From the NCBI GenBank assembly GCA_947652605.1, contig OX393579.1:42042970-42106969 (forward strand): DNA of 64,000 nucleotides, read 5' to 3'. The position numbers were made by a program, and so were the translations under genes. Shown in pieces: positions 21,824 through 32,859 of this stretch (within the stretch, counting starts at the first letter, position 1; each line of letters opens with the position of its first letter). This DNA is from Elmis aenea (taxonomy: Eukaryota > Arthropoda > Insecta > Coleoptera > Elmidae). The notes below the pieces were generated by a model. It saw only the letters and a program-made list of their open reading frames with translations. It ran no database searches and was not told where the DNA came from.

Positions 21824-22040
21824 TTAAAAAACCGCGTCGCGCATCACAGGCGGGAACGTTCTATGACAGGGGCATACAAAAACTTGTGCCCCGCTATGAC
21901 AAATGCCTAAACAATGGTGGAAATTACGTGGAAAAATAGTTTAAGGTTTGTACTTTACAATGCAATAAAAAAAATTGTTTTTAATCGTTTTGTTTTTGTT
22001 TAATAACCAAACGGAACTTACTTTCTGGATATTCCTTGTA

Positions 22041-22949
22041 GAATACTTTAAAAAGAAGCTGCAGCATCAACAAAATCAGGAACCCATCATGGTTTGCTTA
22101 TAAAATGTCGGTATCCGTGCCTTGACTACGTTGGTACATATTCACCTCATTTCACATAACCAATATTAGAGATGTGAATGTGATTCAGCATACATGTGCC
22201 AGCCAATGTTTAAATATTGGTGATTTTCATATGAACCCACGTTGTCCACGTCGTCTGGAGGCGTCTCAACAATTTAATTTCCTCTAAATATAAAAAGCCG
22301 TCTTGAAGCTTCTTAAAAAAATATTAGTAGGTATCTATGTGTAATGGTGTAAATAAATACTGTAAAGTACAAAGTGCAACAAATATCACTGAACCATGAT
22401 ATGCATTATTTATTTCTCAGAATTTAAAGTATCATAAATATCGCTTATTTCCATAACAGCACAATATTTTATACGTTTATATTACAACAACATGAAACGG
22501 GTTTTAAGTATATCGCTTATTGATGTGGCCATTATTTTAAAAGCACACTAAATATAAATCCCCATTATACTAAAAATAAAACAATTTTATTAATGCACAC
22601 AGAACGTAATAGTAAGTTACGTAGTAAGTACTATAGAATAATTTTATTTGAATGAGATGGGACCATTCTTTAGGCATCAGACAAAATTTAATTAGACCTA
22701 CGAAACCAGTCCTAGTAATTCATTAAAAAATAGCTTAACATTGTTATTAGATGTTGTTTGATAGCATACATTGTTTGAATATTCAAGTGATCTATTTGTG
22801 TGGATTTTTTAGAATCACATTTAGCTCAAAAGGAGTGTGGTACAGAACTGGGCCATCAGGTCCAGTCTCCATCATCAACGAACCTATCTTGCTCTATTTG
22901 CTATCGGATTTTATAAGGTAATGTTTTTGGCGTTTCGTGAAAGCCTACA
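22041..22949. other. AT-rich sequence, nothing firm
   Basis: No gene was recognised. A modestly GC-richer piece at 22830-22920 precedes the next mariner relic and may be part of its 5' region. Confidence 0.4.
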
Positions 22950-22974
22950 TTACTAACTTGAAGGACCAAAGAGT

Positions 22975-23480
22975 TTGGGTTCAATTTTGTTTTAAACAGT
23001 AAGTTCACAAGCGAGATGCATCAAATGTTAAAGCAAGTTTTTGGTGATGATGCTATATGTCAGACTCAACATACAAGTGGTTTAAACGTTTCCAAAACGG
23101 CAAAACATCCGTTGAAGATGACGAATTTTCTGGGCGCTTTTCAAATGGCAGCACAAACGCAAACATCGCCAAAGTTCATAAAAAAATTCTTGATGATCGT
23201 CGACAAACAGATTCACGATGTTTGTGAAGCTTTAGGTTGGTCATTCGGAACTTGACAACGAATTTTGTCGGAAGAACTTGGAACTTTAGACAACATTGAG
23301 AATAACGCGCCAGCACATGCGTGACTCATTGCGCGTGCACTTTTGGATTCTACGAACACGACTGCCATTTCCCGTCTTCCTTATTCTGCCGACTTAGCCT
23401 CCATCGATTTTTTTTGTACCCAAAATCAAAATAAACCTTAAGGATAAACGATATGACATTATTAAGAGATTTAAAAGGTA
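22975..23480 (+). pseudogene. Mariner transposase relic (SETMAR-like group)
   Basis: The N-terminal half reads SEMHQMLKQVFGDDAICQTQ, then across a frameshift KWFKRFQNGKTSVEDDEFSGR, then RQTIHDVCEALGWSFGT and RILSEELG (to about 23280). A large deletion then joins it to the C-terminal catalytic block, NNAPAHA, LPYSADLASIDFF and KIKITLKDKRYDI-like (to about 23480). The catalytic middle is absent, so it cannot function. Terminal repeats were not identified. Confidence 0.8.
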
Positions 23481-23490
23481 TCGCATAAGA

Positions 23491-23700
23491 CAGTGTTTCT
23501 CATTATTTTTAAACGCGCCCCCCTTTTTCATATCATGTATATTGTGACCCCCCTTCAAACCTTTTATGCAGTGGCCATTAATAAAAAGGTCCTCGAATTG
23601 TTTTAAATCCGTCCTGTTTTACATTGGTGATAATTTTCCCTTTCATTTCTTCGCGACCCCTTTTAAATATTTGGCGCCCCACAGGTTGCGAATTTAAATA
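23491..23700. repeat. hAT-like MITE fragment (CAGTGTTTCTCA end)
   Basis: CAGTGTTTCTCATTATTTTT followed by CGCGCCCCCC is the usual end of a widespread hAT MITE type. The opposite end is suggested by GCGCCCCACAGGTTGCGAAT (about 23670) but lacks a clear terminus and target repeat. Confidence 0.5.
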
Positions 23701-23848
23701 AATGAAAAATGTATAAAATAAAGAAATATCTTTTTATAATTTAACATATTCTGATAGTCTTATTATTCATGAGTTTGAAATAGCTATTCCATAGTTCCTA
23801 AGATATAGTCAAAAGAACGGACCAAGCATAATTATTACTATCTGTAAC

Positions 23849-23950
23849 CAGTGTTTCTTAACCTTTTTATATTGGTACACCCATATCCTATAATAAAAAA
23901 TATTGCGCCCCCTTCCAAATCTCTTGCTTGGCCAAAACACTTAATTTGTT
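23849..23950. repeat. Second hAT-like MITE end (CAGTGTTTCTTA)
   Basis: CAGTGTTTCTTAACCTTTTT, then TTGCGCCCCCTTCC, in the same orientation as the copy at 23491. Only one end is seen. Confidence 0.5.
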
Positions 23951-25789
23951 TTCATTTCTCAATCGTCCTTGAACTGAGAGTGTAAAAAACTGATCTAATC
24001 TTTATTCCTTTGAATCAAGAATAAGTAATTTTGTATTAAACTTATTTAAACTGCATATTGGGATTTAAAATGTTATATTGTATTAAAGTAAAAGTGAAAA
24101 TATTTGCATGTTGGAAAATTGCTACCACCAACTTAGTCTTTTAAATTTAAGATGTGAACTAGCAGTGTATTGATTTGGCTCCGATATGTGTCTGTAATCA
24201 TTTTGTAACTCATTCAACTAAAACGAACAGATGAAGTATAAACTAGTTTAAAGTTGCTCACCAGCTACTGTATACTTTAATTCAATATTGAGTACTACCG
24301 AGGATGAAATCATATGAAGTTAGTTGTGAAATTCGTTTCCATTAAATGAAACTTATATCAGAACAATCAGAAAACTCTGTTACGATATACTGGAAACTCT
24401 TAATTTATCTATATAAAAACAGTTTTTTTCCAAAATGAATTTTCAACAAATGTTTATAATTCTTCTGTCTCAAGAAATATTATTTCGTTAGAAATGTAAT
24501 TTAAGATTATATATTTTAAGTAAACTTTCCAAAATTATTTCTCACGTAGCTCATAAGAAACCTTCCAAGATTTAGCACTAAGCCAAAATATTTCGTATTT
24601 TAAAGCACCCGAAAAAAATTATCTTTAGCAACTTTTTAATCCTATGTCTACAATAAAGTCAAAATTACTTTAAAATGAACGATTTTTTTGAAAACTATGG
24701 AAGTGTCACCACTTTAGGCTAGTTATGTCTTTTTAAATGCTATTTAAATTTAAAATATTAAGTTTTATTAAACTTTTTTCTTACAATCTTAGGCCCCCTG
24801 TTATACATACTGTACACAAATATTTTTTAACGCATATCAAAATTTCTTTAACTGTGTAAATGTTTTATTCTTATTTAAACATGTGTTATTCTATTTAATA
24901 TTATCAACTGTTTTTGATAAAATTCAAACGATGGTCATGTTTTAAAAATTGTTGAGAAATCATAATACTAAATCTGTGTAAGCAGGTTATAAATAAAATA
25001 TGTTTCACAATCGTTTGAGTTATATCACAGACTTAAACAAGTTATTTATAGCAGGTTTAAAGGAAAATGTTAATTAACACTTTTTATTAATTAAATTTAC
25101 CTACTAAATTAATTACAAACGTCTGACAAGTATGACTTTTTTATTTAATTATTTACAAGCTTTTTACTTAATAAACAGTATTTAATGCATACTTCTGCTT
25201 TTAAAGATAAAAAAAGTCAACAAATTATTAGAAGCCAGAAACGTGCTATTTGATATGACGGTTCTTTCGCAAAACTATTTTTTTGTGACGTTATAATTAA
25301 ACAAAACCATGTTATTAAACTTATATCTTATAATACACAGAGTTGCAGTTTAGCTAAACCCGATTAAAAACAAAAAATTATTTGTTATACGTATTACGTA
25401 ATAATAAAATAATGATAGCATTAAACAAGTAAAATTATGGCAAAATGTTTAATAACAACCGTAAAATTTTAGTTATGATTTAGGTAGTTTTGTAATCATG
25501 GCAATGTCAATTTCACAAATATTGTTTTATTTTTCTTTTGAATTTTTCGGACTTGTTTTTCAAAATTTTAAATGTATCCATATATTTATAATTTACGATA
25601 TTACAGCTTACAATTAGAAGAAAAATTCAATATAGCGTTCACTAGAATAACAAACTTGGTAATAGTACAAAACAGACGTCTCGTCTGAAACATAATCTAA
25701 TTAGAGCAGTATTTAACAATTTTAAGTTGCCTAAAAAAACATCCTTTATTTTTAATAAAGGATTCTAAAGCAAAAGAACGAAAATCAGG
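23951..25789. other. AT-rich sequence, nothing recognised
   Basis: Long AT-rich stretch without open frames of note. A short hairpin (ATCCTTTATT, 3-base loop, AATAAAGGAT) lies at about 25741-25763; it is too isolated to interpret. Confidence 0.5.
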
Positions 25790-25942
25790 TAAACATTTCC
25801 AATCTAAGAGAGCCAAAGTACTTCTCATATGGATTTAAAATTAGCACCGAATTTCTCAACTTTGCCTCAAAGAATCAACTACGTACGTATCTTTTAAGAT
25901 GAGCGAGATTTTCATGTCGAGCCTAAAATTTAAAACACCCTG
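25790..25942. repeat. Solo end of a CAGGGTG-type element
   Basis: It ends AAAACACCCTG followed by TA at 25943. The upstream block (CTCAACTTTGCCTCAAAGAA, GAGCGAGATTTTCATGTCG) is typical in style, but no matching left end was found. Confidence 0.4.
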
Positions 25943-25944
25943 TA

Positions 25945-26855
25945 TAATACACATTTAAAGAAATACGTCGACGCAAAGTTAATTTGCGAGCTATTGCACC
26001 TGAATAGAACCTAGACAGCCTTTGAAATTGAACATCAACCTTACTACGATCGAGATAACCAATTTTTATCATTAGATAGATAAAAGGAGCAAGGTTGTTG
26101 AATAGATGACGAACTAATAAGCTTTTGATGTCAAAACATCTCTAGACCCTCAATATAATCCCAATTTATTATGCAGCGTCCTAACCTTCATCAGAAATTA
26201 ATAGAGGCTATTTTGAGAAATAATCCCGTGCTATAAACAGCTTCTTAGTAGGTCTAACGGAAATTTAGTGATATTACAAATTTACAACTCAATTACAATT
26301 AAATCTGAATGATTGTTTTGCCCCAACATGAAACATTAACTTTCACACTTTTCATTCGTGCGTTAGGATTTTTTAGGTATTATTTTCTTATATTTTGGAG
26401 AGCTCAAAAAGTTATGAAAAGCCACGGGGTGTTTTAAACCAAATTTTTGGTTTAACTTAATCAAACAAAGTGTTTATTTCATTGAACAATTTACCTTGAA
26501 ATTAAACAATTTTATCGCATTTGGCACTTAAGCTGAATGTATAAGATAACCTTAAGATATTGCCGTGTTAAGGGGTTTGATAATCCCTTAGAAGCGTAAA
26601 GCAACTATTACCTACAATATTAATTAAACTAACCTAACAAAGTAAACAAAGTGTTCGGTGAACATTGCCTGAATTTACAGTCAAATATTACCACAGCAGT
26701 TATGAAGTAATTTCAACAGCAATAGTTATTTTTATGTTTCTGTTATTAAATCAATATGAAAATCTCTGGTTAAATATTTTATAAAAGAAAAGTTATTTTT
26801 TCCACAAGTTCTTCGCATAGTTTGACAAGCTTTCTATTTGTGAAATGTAAACAAC
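25945..26855. other. AT-rich sequence, nothing recognised
   Basis: No gene or repeat ends were recognised before the LINE 3' tail. Confidence 0.5.
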
Positions 26856-26890
26856 AATAATGATAATAATAATAATAATAATAATAATAA
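26856..26890. repeat. (AAT)n microsatellite, LINE 3' tail
   Basis: About 11 AAT units with one interruption sit exactly at the 3' end of the minus-strand LINE. This is where elements with microsatellite tails carry a (TTA)n-type repeat. Confidence 0.85.
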
Positions 26891-28045
26891 ACTCTTTATT
26901 CCGTGGTATCATTCCGATATAGAACAGGTCAATGCACTACACAGATCTTAATACGAATTTAAAAACTAAAAAAAAACTAACTTAAAACCTATGTCACACA
27001 AACAATAAAATTTTACAAACAAGCCTACTACTGCCTACTTTACGCCTATAAACTCTTCTAGTTTTCAATTCCCTACATTTTTTATTAGTATGAGTTTTAT
27101 ATTCTCTAGGTACTTTATTATATATTCTTACTATATTGTTATAAGAGAAATTATGTACAGATTTAATATTTGTCTGCATCAGATTTAATTTTTCTTTTCC
27201 CCGAGTGTTATATTTATGCTTTTCCGACCTCACTTCAAAGTAGTTCACATTGTTTTGGTAAAATTTAGTGCATTCTATAATATATAAAGCTGTTACTGTT
27301 AATACCTTGTATTTCGTGAAGTAACCGCGGCACTGGCGGCAGCTTTACGTGCTTGGTATTCATGCAATTAGCCGTATATAATCTTTTTCTGGAACAGTAG
27401 TAACTCTTTGACATGCGGTGAGTTTCCCCAAAAAATGATCCAATAAGTTAATCTAGACTGAATAAAGGCACAATAGCTCTGCTTGATTATATTAAGAGAT
27501 ACCATGCCTACCATTTGACGTATTAAGTACCTATATATTTTTGTTTAGTTTCTTAGCGTTTGCTCAATGTGAGTTTTCCAGCTTAGTCTATGGTCAATGG
27601 TGATTCCTAAGAACGTGATTTCTCCCTGAATTTTGATATTTGAATGATGTTTTAAATGAAGCTCATTTGTTTTTTCTCCGTACGCTCCCAACCTTAGCGC
27701 TTGTGTTTTCGTTACATTTATTATTAGGGCATTTTCGTTAAACCATTGTGTCATCCTTGTTAGAGACTCATCAAGGTTTATTTCAAGTTATGGTCGAGTT
27801 TCTGCTTCCAGCAAGATGGTTGTATCATCGGCATACATTATAGTCTTATTTTGTACACAATTTGGGAAATCGTTGGTATACAGAATGAACAAAATAGGTC
27901 CTAATATAGATCCTTGTGGCACTCCAGTGTGAATAGTTTGCCATTTTGATTTCATTTTGTTTTCGTTCCATTTTGTATAAAACATGCTTGTGTATATTGA
28001 CTTCTTTCTGTTGTTTAGATAAGAATGTTTTAAAATATTTCACTT
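26891..28045 (-). pseudogene. 5'-truncated LINE, 3' part of the reverse transcriptase
   Basis: On the minus strand the blocks are YLNNRKKSIYTSMF, HTGVPQGSILGPILFILYT, then the catalytic MYADDTTIL (about 27800-27860). After a frameshift come MTQWFNENALIINVTKTQ and ITFLGITIDHRLSWKTHIEQ (about 27550-27750). Later pieces (about 27380-27480) resemble the QSRLTYWIIFWGN block. The tail NVNYFEVRSEKHKYNTRGKE, VRIYNKVPREYK (26994-27255) matches the usual LINE C-terminus. The 5' end is truncated within the RT. The (AAT)n tail suggests a CR1/Daphne-like or Jockey-like clade; I cannot decide which. Confidence 0.8.
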
Positions 28046-28187
28046 TTCATGTTTTTGTGTTTAATTAAGTACAGCTATTTATGTGATATTTTGTTTTTTA
28101 TTTACTATGGTTATAACTTGCTTATTTTTAAAGATAAACCCAACAATCCATACATCAATGAAACGAGAGAAACTTTCTCTTCACAGT

Positions 28188-28420
28188 GAACTCTTAGTCA
28201 ACTATGGTTGCCATTTAAAAAATTCAAGTTTGGCTTATATCTCAAAAATCAAGTGTGCCATGACTTTTTACATATTTTTTTCTAATTCTTTGTACAAATA
28301 TCCATAGGAATCATTTAACATTTTGATTTTGACGTAGGTGGCTGTGGAATTATTGACAATTATTGAAAAAATCGTCTCTTTTTAGTTTTTCCAAAATATT
28401 TTTAAAAAAGTTGAAAGTGT
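28188..28420 (+). repeat. Dispersed foldback-family fragment (partner at 40.1-40.4 kb, inverted)
   Basis: Aligns block by block with the reverse complement of 40120-40385: TCAAAAATCAAG(T/C)GTGCCATG, ACTTTTTA, ATATTTTTTTCTAATTCTT, GGAATCATTTAA and GGTGGCT(G/A)TGG. The 40-kb copy runs toward a degenerate ACCTTG-TA end, so both are probably parts of a CAGGGTG-type element. Confidence 0.65.
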
Positions 28421-29069
28421 AAGTAAAAATAGCATTAAACTCGTCTTGACGTTTTGCCAAAATTTTCTAATTTAACTGACTATGTAACTCTTATAATAAC
28501 AAAGTTACGCGTACAACACATGTAGATTATTGTCACCTTGTATACTACGTAATAATACCTCAAAAACATTACAATGAACACAATAGCTGTTACGCCAGTG
28601 TAGCGTGAATGTTGGTTACTTTGAAAGTTTTCTTGCTAATGCAACTTTGCAACGCTTTCTTCCGAACAACCAAAAAAACTTTAAAAAACGACAAAACGAA
28701 AACATATTGCAAATTTACTCCACCTCAACCGAACACAGTGATGGCATCTCTACAAAGCTTCACACATCCAGAGAGATATCGACAAATTGGAAACTTGATT
28801 TGCGTCTTTTCTATTCCACTATGTTCATGCCATTCTAAAAAAAAGGAAATCAGGGGCGGCATAAAATTTTGTTACATGTGAAGCTGCGTTGCTATAACAA
28901 TAAAGGATTATCCTTGATCAAATTTGAGGGCAACCTTTAAAATCTCGCATTTTATTAAATTTGGCGAACGTTGCAAAATAATATCAAAACAGATTTTAAA
29001 TAGTAAAAAAAAAGAATATAAACAATTGAATCATTTTTGTTCCTTCTACCCCGGATTTGTTGTATACGT
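28421..29069. other. AT-rich spacer
   Basis: Two overlapping frames at 28605-28881 (77 and 90 codons) show no recognisable domain. Nothing else was seen. Confidence 0.4.
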
Positions 29070-29880
29070 ATAGGGTGAGTCACGGCGGACGCCACTGAGT
29101 TTTATGGCGAAACGGTTTATATTTTCAAACTTCTGTCACCATTAGATTATGTAAGTCAATAAGGGCTACATTTTAAAAACATTTTCAAACATACAGGGTG
29201 CTCCAAAAAAGAGTAGCATATAAAAGTTATACTTTTTCTTAAAGAACACCATGTATAGGTATTTTAAAATTTTTGGATTTCGCTTTAAATTTACTTCAAA
29301 AAATATACAAGGTTATATGGGTCTAAACTCAACCGTCATCGTGAAAATTGCATTTTCATGAAAATGCAGTGCTTTCAAAAATTTTCAACATTTAGAAAAA
29401 GTCTGAAGAAATTCGCTTGGAGATTAGATTGACAATTATGTAACACTTTGCACCACCTACATTTTTAAAATATTATACAGGGCGTTTTTCACACTTGGTC
29501 AAACTTGTGAAACTTTAAACATTGATAACTATTTTTTTTTTAACGCAACACCCTATATGTTTTTACACCGTCTTATAGAAAATTTAATTGTCCTTCGAAA
29601 ACATCAAGCCTGTCTTATACCTAAAATTTATATTTTTTGAGATATCGCAATTTTCTTGATTATAATTACGGCAAAGTAATTTTTTCAAGTAGACTATAAA
29701 GGTAGACAGCGGTAATTTGAAACAATTAAAAAAACAAGACACTTGCAATTTTATCGTTTGCCTGCACATTTTTGACTTTTTTTTTTATAAGAAAGTTGTA
29801 TTTTTACCATTCTTAGGTTTAAATAGAGGTTTCTTAAAAGTATTTATGCATTTATCTATTGGACCAGTGTTATAAGATAA
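29070..29880. repeat. CAGGGTG-type foldback family, GAGTCACGGCGGACG-headed copy
   Basis: The head (A)GGGTGAGTCACGGCGGACG, preceded by TA, is shared with 38461. Internal small hairpins begin ATACAGGGTGCTCC and ATACAGGGCGTTTTT and close with AACACCATGTAT and CAACACCCTATAT (about 29192-29255 and 29468-29565). The end near 29740-29880 aligns in inverted form with 38810-38960. No right terminus is seen before the next fragment. Confidence 0.65.
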
Positions 29881-29883
29881 TTA

Positions 29884-30270
29884 TATATTTGGAATGACAA
29901 AAAAATAAGGAATTTAAATAAGTCATAGCCAACTATGGGTTCCATTTAAAAAAATACAACTTTATGTCACAACTCGAATTTCGGATTTTTTTTTGAAAAA
30001 TTGTTTACGCCACTGCATTCTTATCAAAAAAGTGTCTGTAGAACGTCAAAGTTATTTTTGTTTATTTTCATTAACAAGCGAAATATAGTCATAAAACGAA
30101 AAGTCGAAAAATCGAGTTATCGGCGATAGCTCGAAAACAAAAGACGATAACTAATTTTAGTTTTCAGCATTAACTTTTTCTCGAAAAAAGAGATCGAGGT
30201 TGCGCTATCCGTTTTTTGATACCTCTAATAGTTGCCGAGATTCCCTATTAAAACATCGAAATTTGCCCAC
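29884..30270. repeat. Right arm of a CAGGGTGGGCAAATTTC foldback
   Basis: It matches the right arm of the 14.4-16.3-kb element from ATATTTGGAATGACAAAA to AAATTTGCCCACC. The last bases (CCGGTAC) depart from the family end. It appears as a truncated arm next to the 29070 element. Confidence 0.8.
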
Positions 30271-30274
30271 CGGT

Positions 30275-31030
30275 ACATAGTTTTGATTACTAGCAAAAGG
30301 TATAATGATCGAATATTTCACTGCTAATCCAATCAAAAGAAATTATTACATCAGTAGATTTAGGCGACTTAGAAACTCGCTCTAAACTTCCTTGACATAA
30401 GTCATAACATCTGATCGTGATAGGAAAGTCGATTGCACGCATTAATAAATATCAGTTCACCGGTATCCGACACCTCCCACAAATTTAGGAGCGAGTCATA
30501 GGTCAACGAAGGGACTACGTCGAAGGAATTCGGATGATAAATTTGTACAACAGCGTTCATTTATCAAATACCTTATTGCCACCATTATAAATCGAATACT
30601 GGTATCAATATTAAATTTGTGAATTTAATTAACTTTGATAATGGGAAATCGTTACATTAAAATGAAATTTAAAGTAATCAACATATTAAATAAAAGAAAT
30701 TTCAAATAAAGTAGATAAGTAATATTTGTAACCACTAAGCCTCTTGTAATTGCAGAAGTGAAACGTGACTTGTATTCATCTTTTGTTATCAGTATAATTA
30801 TGTTAAGTATCACAATTATTTTAATACAGTTTTTTTCTTTCTTAAAATGTGTATACATTCTTTTTGCACCCTCTGTATTTAAGAGAATTGTTGACATTAT
30901 GTTATAAAGTACGTACAGGATTTTTCAACCAACAAATAAATGTTAATTATTTGGAAAAAAAATTACTAGATTATTTCATGATTATTTCTAAATTTCGACA
31001 CCGGTGTGTTCTGTTATTTCGATGACTAAA
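30275..31030. other. AT-rich sequence, nothing recognised
   Basis: No gene, RNA or repeat ends were recognised. Confidence 0.5.
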
Positions 31031-31034
31031 ATTC

Positions 31035-31330
31035 ATTAATTGGGCTTGATGCACCCTATTCGCCAGACTTGGTTCCGTCGGACTTCAATTTGTTCTGGAC
31101 ATAAAAAAGTTTTACACTGATTAGAAGTATAGGTCTATGCGTTGGATTTCAAAGTAATTGCTGACAGAAAAGCTTATTTTAAGGAGTTGGACGAATCGGT
31201 CTATAAGGATGACCCAAGGGCGCTTGATTTGGTGGGTGTAGTGAGGTAGAAAGAGACTATGTAGAAAAATAAAATAACGTCATATCCAGTACTTTTTTGT
31301 TTTTCTTCCTTAGCCGAAAAGTATTAGTCC
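31035..31330 (+). pseudogene. Mariner transposase C-terminal relic
   Basis: Read across frames: DAPYSPDLVPSDFNLF (the conserved block holding the last catalytic Asp), then about 60 residues recognisable as the mariner tail (KELDESVYKDDP-like, then ERDYVEK followed by a stop). The N-terminal two thirds are absent, and no terminal repeat could be paired with confidence. It is a different mariner lineage from those at 12.8, 18.3 and 23 kb, judged by these motifs only. Confidence 0.7.
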
Positions 31331-31370
31331 CGTCCACGTATACACTAGTAAAATAATTAATTTCGCGTGT

Positions 31371-32560
31371 TCTGATCCAATGTTACAAAAACCATCTGCT
31401 GCTAAAGCCTAATTCACTGTTATCTGAAAATTCGCCACTCTGATCTAACCTAGTTCCAAATAAGTAATTTTACGCACTTTTATTTTGTGTTTCCTTTACG
31501 CGATACTTCGGGTTTTGCTATAAATTCACAAAGCTTTAGTTGTTTCAGAGTTTGGCGTGTTATTTTAAAGAGCGTATTATTCTTTCACAAAGGATTTTAA
31601 AATTGTTTAGTTTGTTCGTAATGTTCTCACATATTTTGTATGGAAAACTGACATACATATTAAAGTCGTTAACTTTTTTTAACCAACAACTTCACTTAAT
31701 TTTAAAAATGTTTTACAAAACCTTAAAGGGTTTGTTTGAACTCGCTTTTTGAACTATGATCTTCCGTAGCCTTATTTTATAATTGCATCCGCTCAAATCG
31801 GATGCTGTTAATTAAACGTTAAGAGATGTAACTAACTTTTTTTAAATATTTGCACGGAACTAACTTTTAGCTAAGAATTTTTAATATAAATTATATATTA
31901 TTAGACACTCCAGAGTTTCCCATATTTGAGGCTTACCATGGGGTTATCGCTTATCCTAAGAGCTACAAAGTCTGTTAAATTAGATGTTGAATTTTAATCT
32001 GAACAGAAACGTGTTATGGCCCTCTAAGTTAAGAAGTGATAAAATAAGAACTAAATTAATTAATTTTTACTTTACTTTAGTAATTTCTAAAAAACGAAGT
32101 ACCTACGCTTTTCTTAAAGCAACTTTCAATTGTCTATACACAAGAGTTGGGATGTTTCACCTGTATAGTACCTTTCTAACTTCCTTCTAGCCACCCTCCA
32201 GTGACAGATATATGTTGTTTAGAAATAAAGCATCTCGTATCACATTGGTACATTGCGCCCTAACTCGTAAGTTTCTTCACAGTTCGTTTTAAAGAGGGTT
32301 ATTCAGATACAAGGTCTTCCAATTAACCCTACTAAAGCGCTAAAAAGGTTCAGACTACAAAAAAAAAAAACTAACAGCAACTAAAAATACACATATTGAT
32401 TGGGCTTTGTCAGTCGATTTTTAACAATGTGTCAATTTAATTTTAAATCTCACCTTAACTAATGCAATGAACATCTCAACTAAAAAGTTTATTTAATGCA
32501 AGCAACGTAGTACATAGAGTTGTGACTTTACAAAACAAATTCAGAAAGAAAACTGACCGA
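31371..32560. other. AT-rich sequence, nothing recognised
   Basis: Open frames at 31540-31752 and 31984-32190 are Leu/Phe/Lys-rich with no domain. Nothing else. Confidence 0.5.
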
Positions 32561-32567
32561 TAATTTG

Positions 32568-32854
32568 TTTTTTGTGCGATCGTACTAGAAACAGCTGTTT
32601 GACGGACGCGTTAGCAACCATAAAGTACTGCATTACCGGCCCTATCCTTAGCAACGGCCGTAAAAGTTACTTTTCAGGCCGTTACCCTTAGCAACGGCCG
32701 AAAAAGTAACTTTTACGGCCGTTGCTAAGGAGAGGGCCGGTAATGCAGTACATACGCCGTCAGCTGTCAGTGACAGAATGTCACGTAGTTTCTAACCTAT
32801 AATTTTGAAAATGATTAAAAATTTAAATTGTTTTTAATTCGATCGCACAAAAAA
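32568..32854. mobile_element. Foldback MITE with GCAACGGCCG repeats, about 287 bp
   Basis: Outer ends TTTTTTGTGCGATCG and the inverted copy lie at 32568-32582 and 32840-32854. An inner hairpin 32625-32751 starts GTACTGCATTACCGGCCCT and closes with its reverse complement. Between them CCTTAGCAACGGCCGTAAAA-type units recur three times in two orientations. No clear target duplication. Confidence 0.75.
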
Positions 32855-32859
32855 TGTAA

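Larger units (their letters stand above)
18530..21960 (+). pseudogene. Mariner transposase relic in three pieces
   Basis: Piece one (about 18530-18641) is the N-terminal helix-turn-helix region. Piece two (19621-20138) begins in the rest of that region and includes a catalytic-D block read as IVTGDD, then TPESIRQSMECRH, then LLVDFMPHGATIYA, the standard mariner order. Piece three (about 21828-21945) is the C-terminus: GIQKLVPRYDKCLNNGGNYVEK. Between pieces two and three the sequence encoding the last catalytic Asp region is missing even after removing the piggyBac. Stops and shifts are present. An 18-bp perfect inverted repeat lies in piece two (19796-19813 and 19846-19863). Confidence 0.8.
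18334..22038 (+). mobile_element. Mariner element split by two later insertions
   Basis: Terminal repeats CGAGGGCTATCCAGAAAGTA (left) and CAAGGAATATCCAGAAAGTA (inverted, right) share TATCCAGAAAGTAAGTTCCG, and each is flanked by TA (18332-18333 and 22039-22040). Without the foldback (18642-19613) and the piggyBac (20143-21823), the mariner is close to 1 kb. Its transposase relic reads through both junctions. Confidence 0.9.

Noticed and set aside
28605..28881. Overlapping 77- and 90-codon frames as a gene
   Set aside because: Both frames overlap, neither has a recognisable domain, and the region is ordinary AT-rich spacer.
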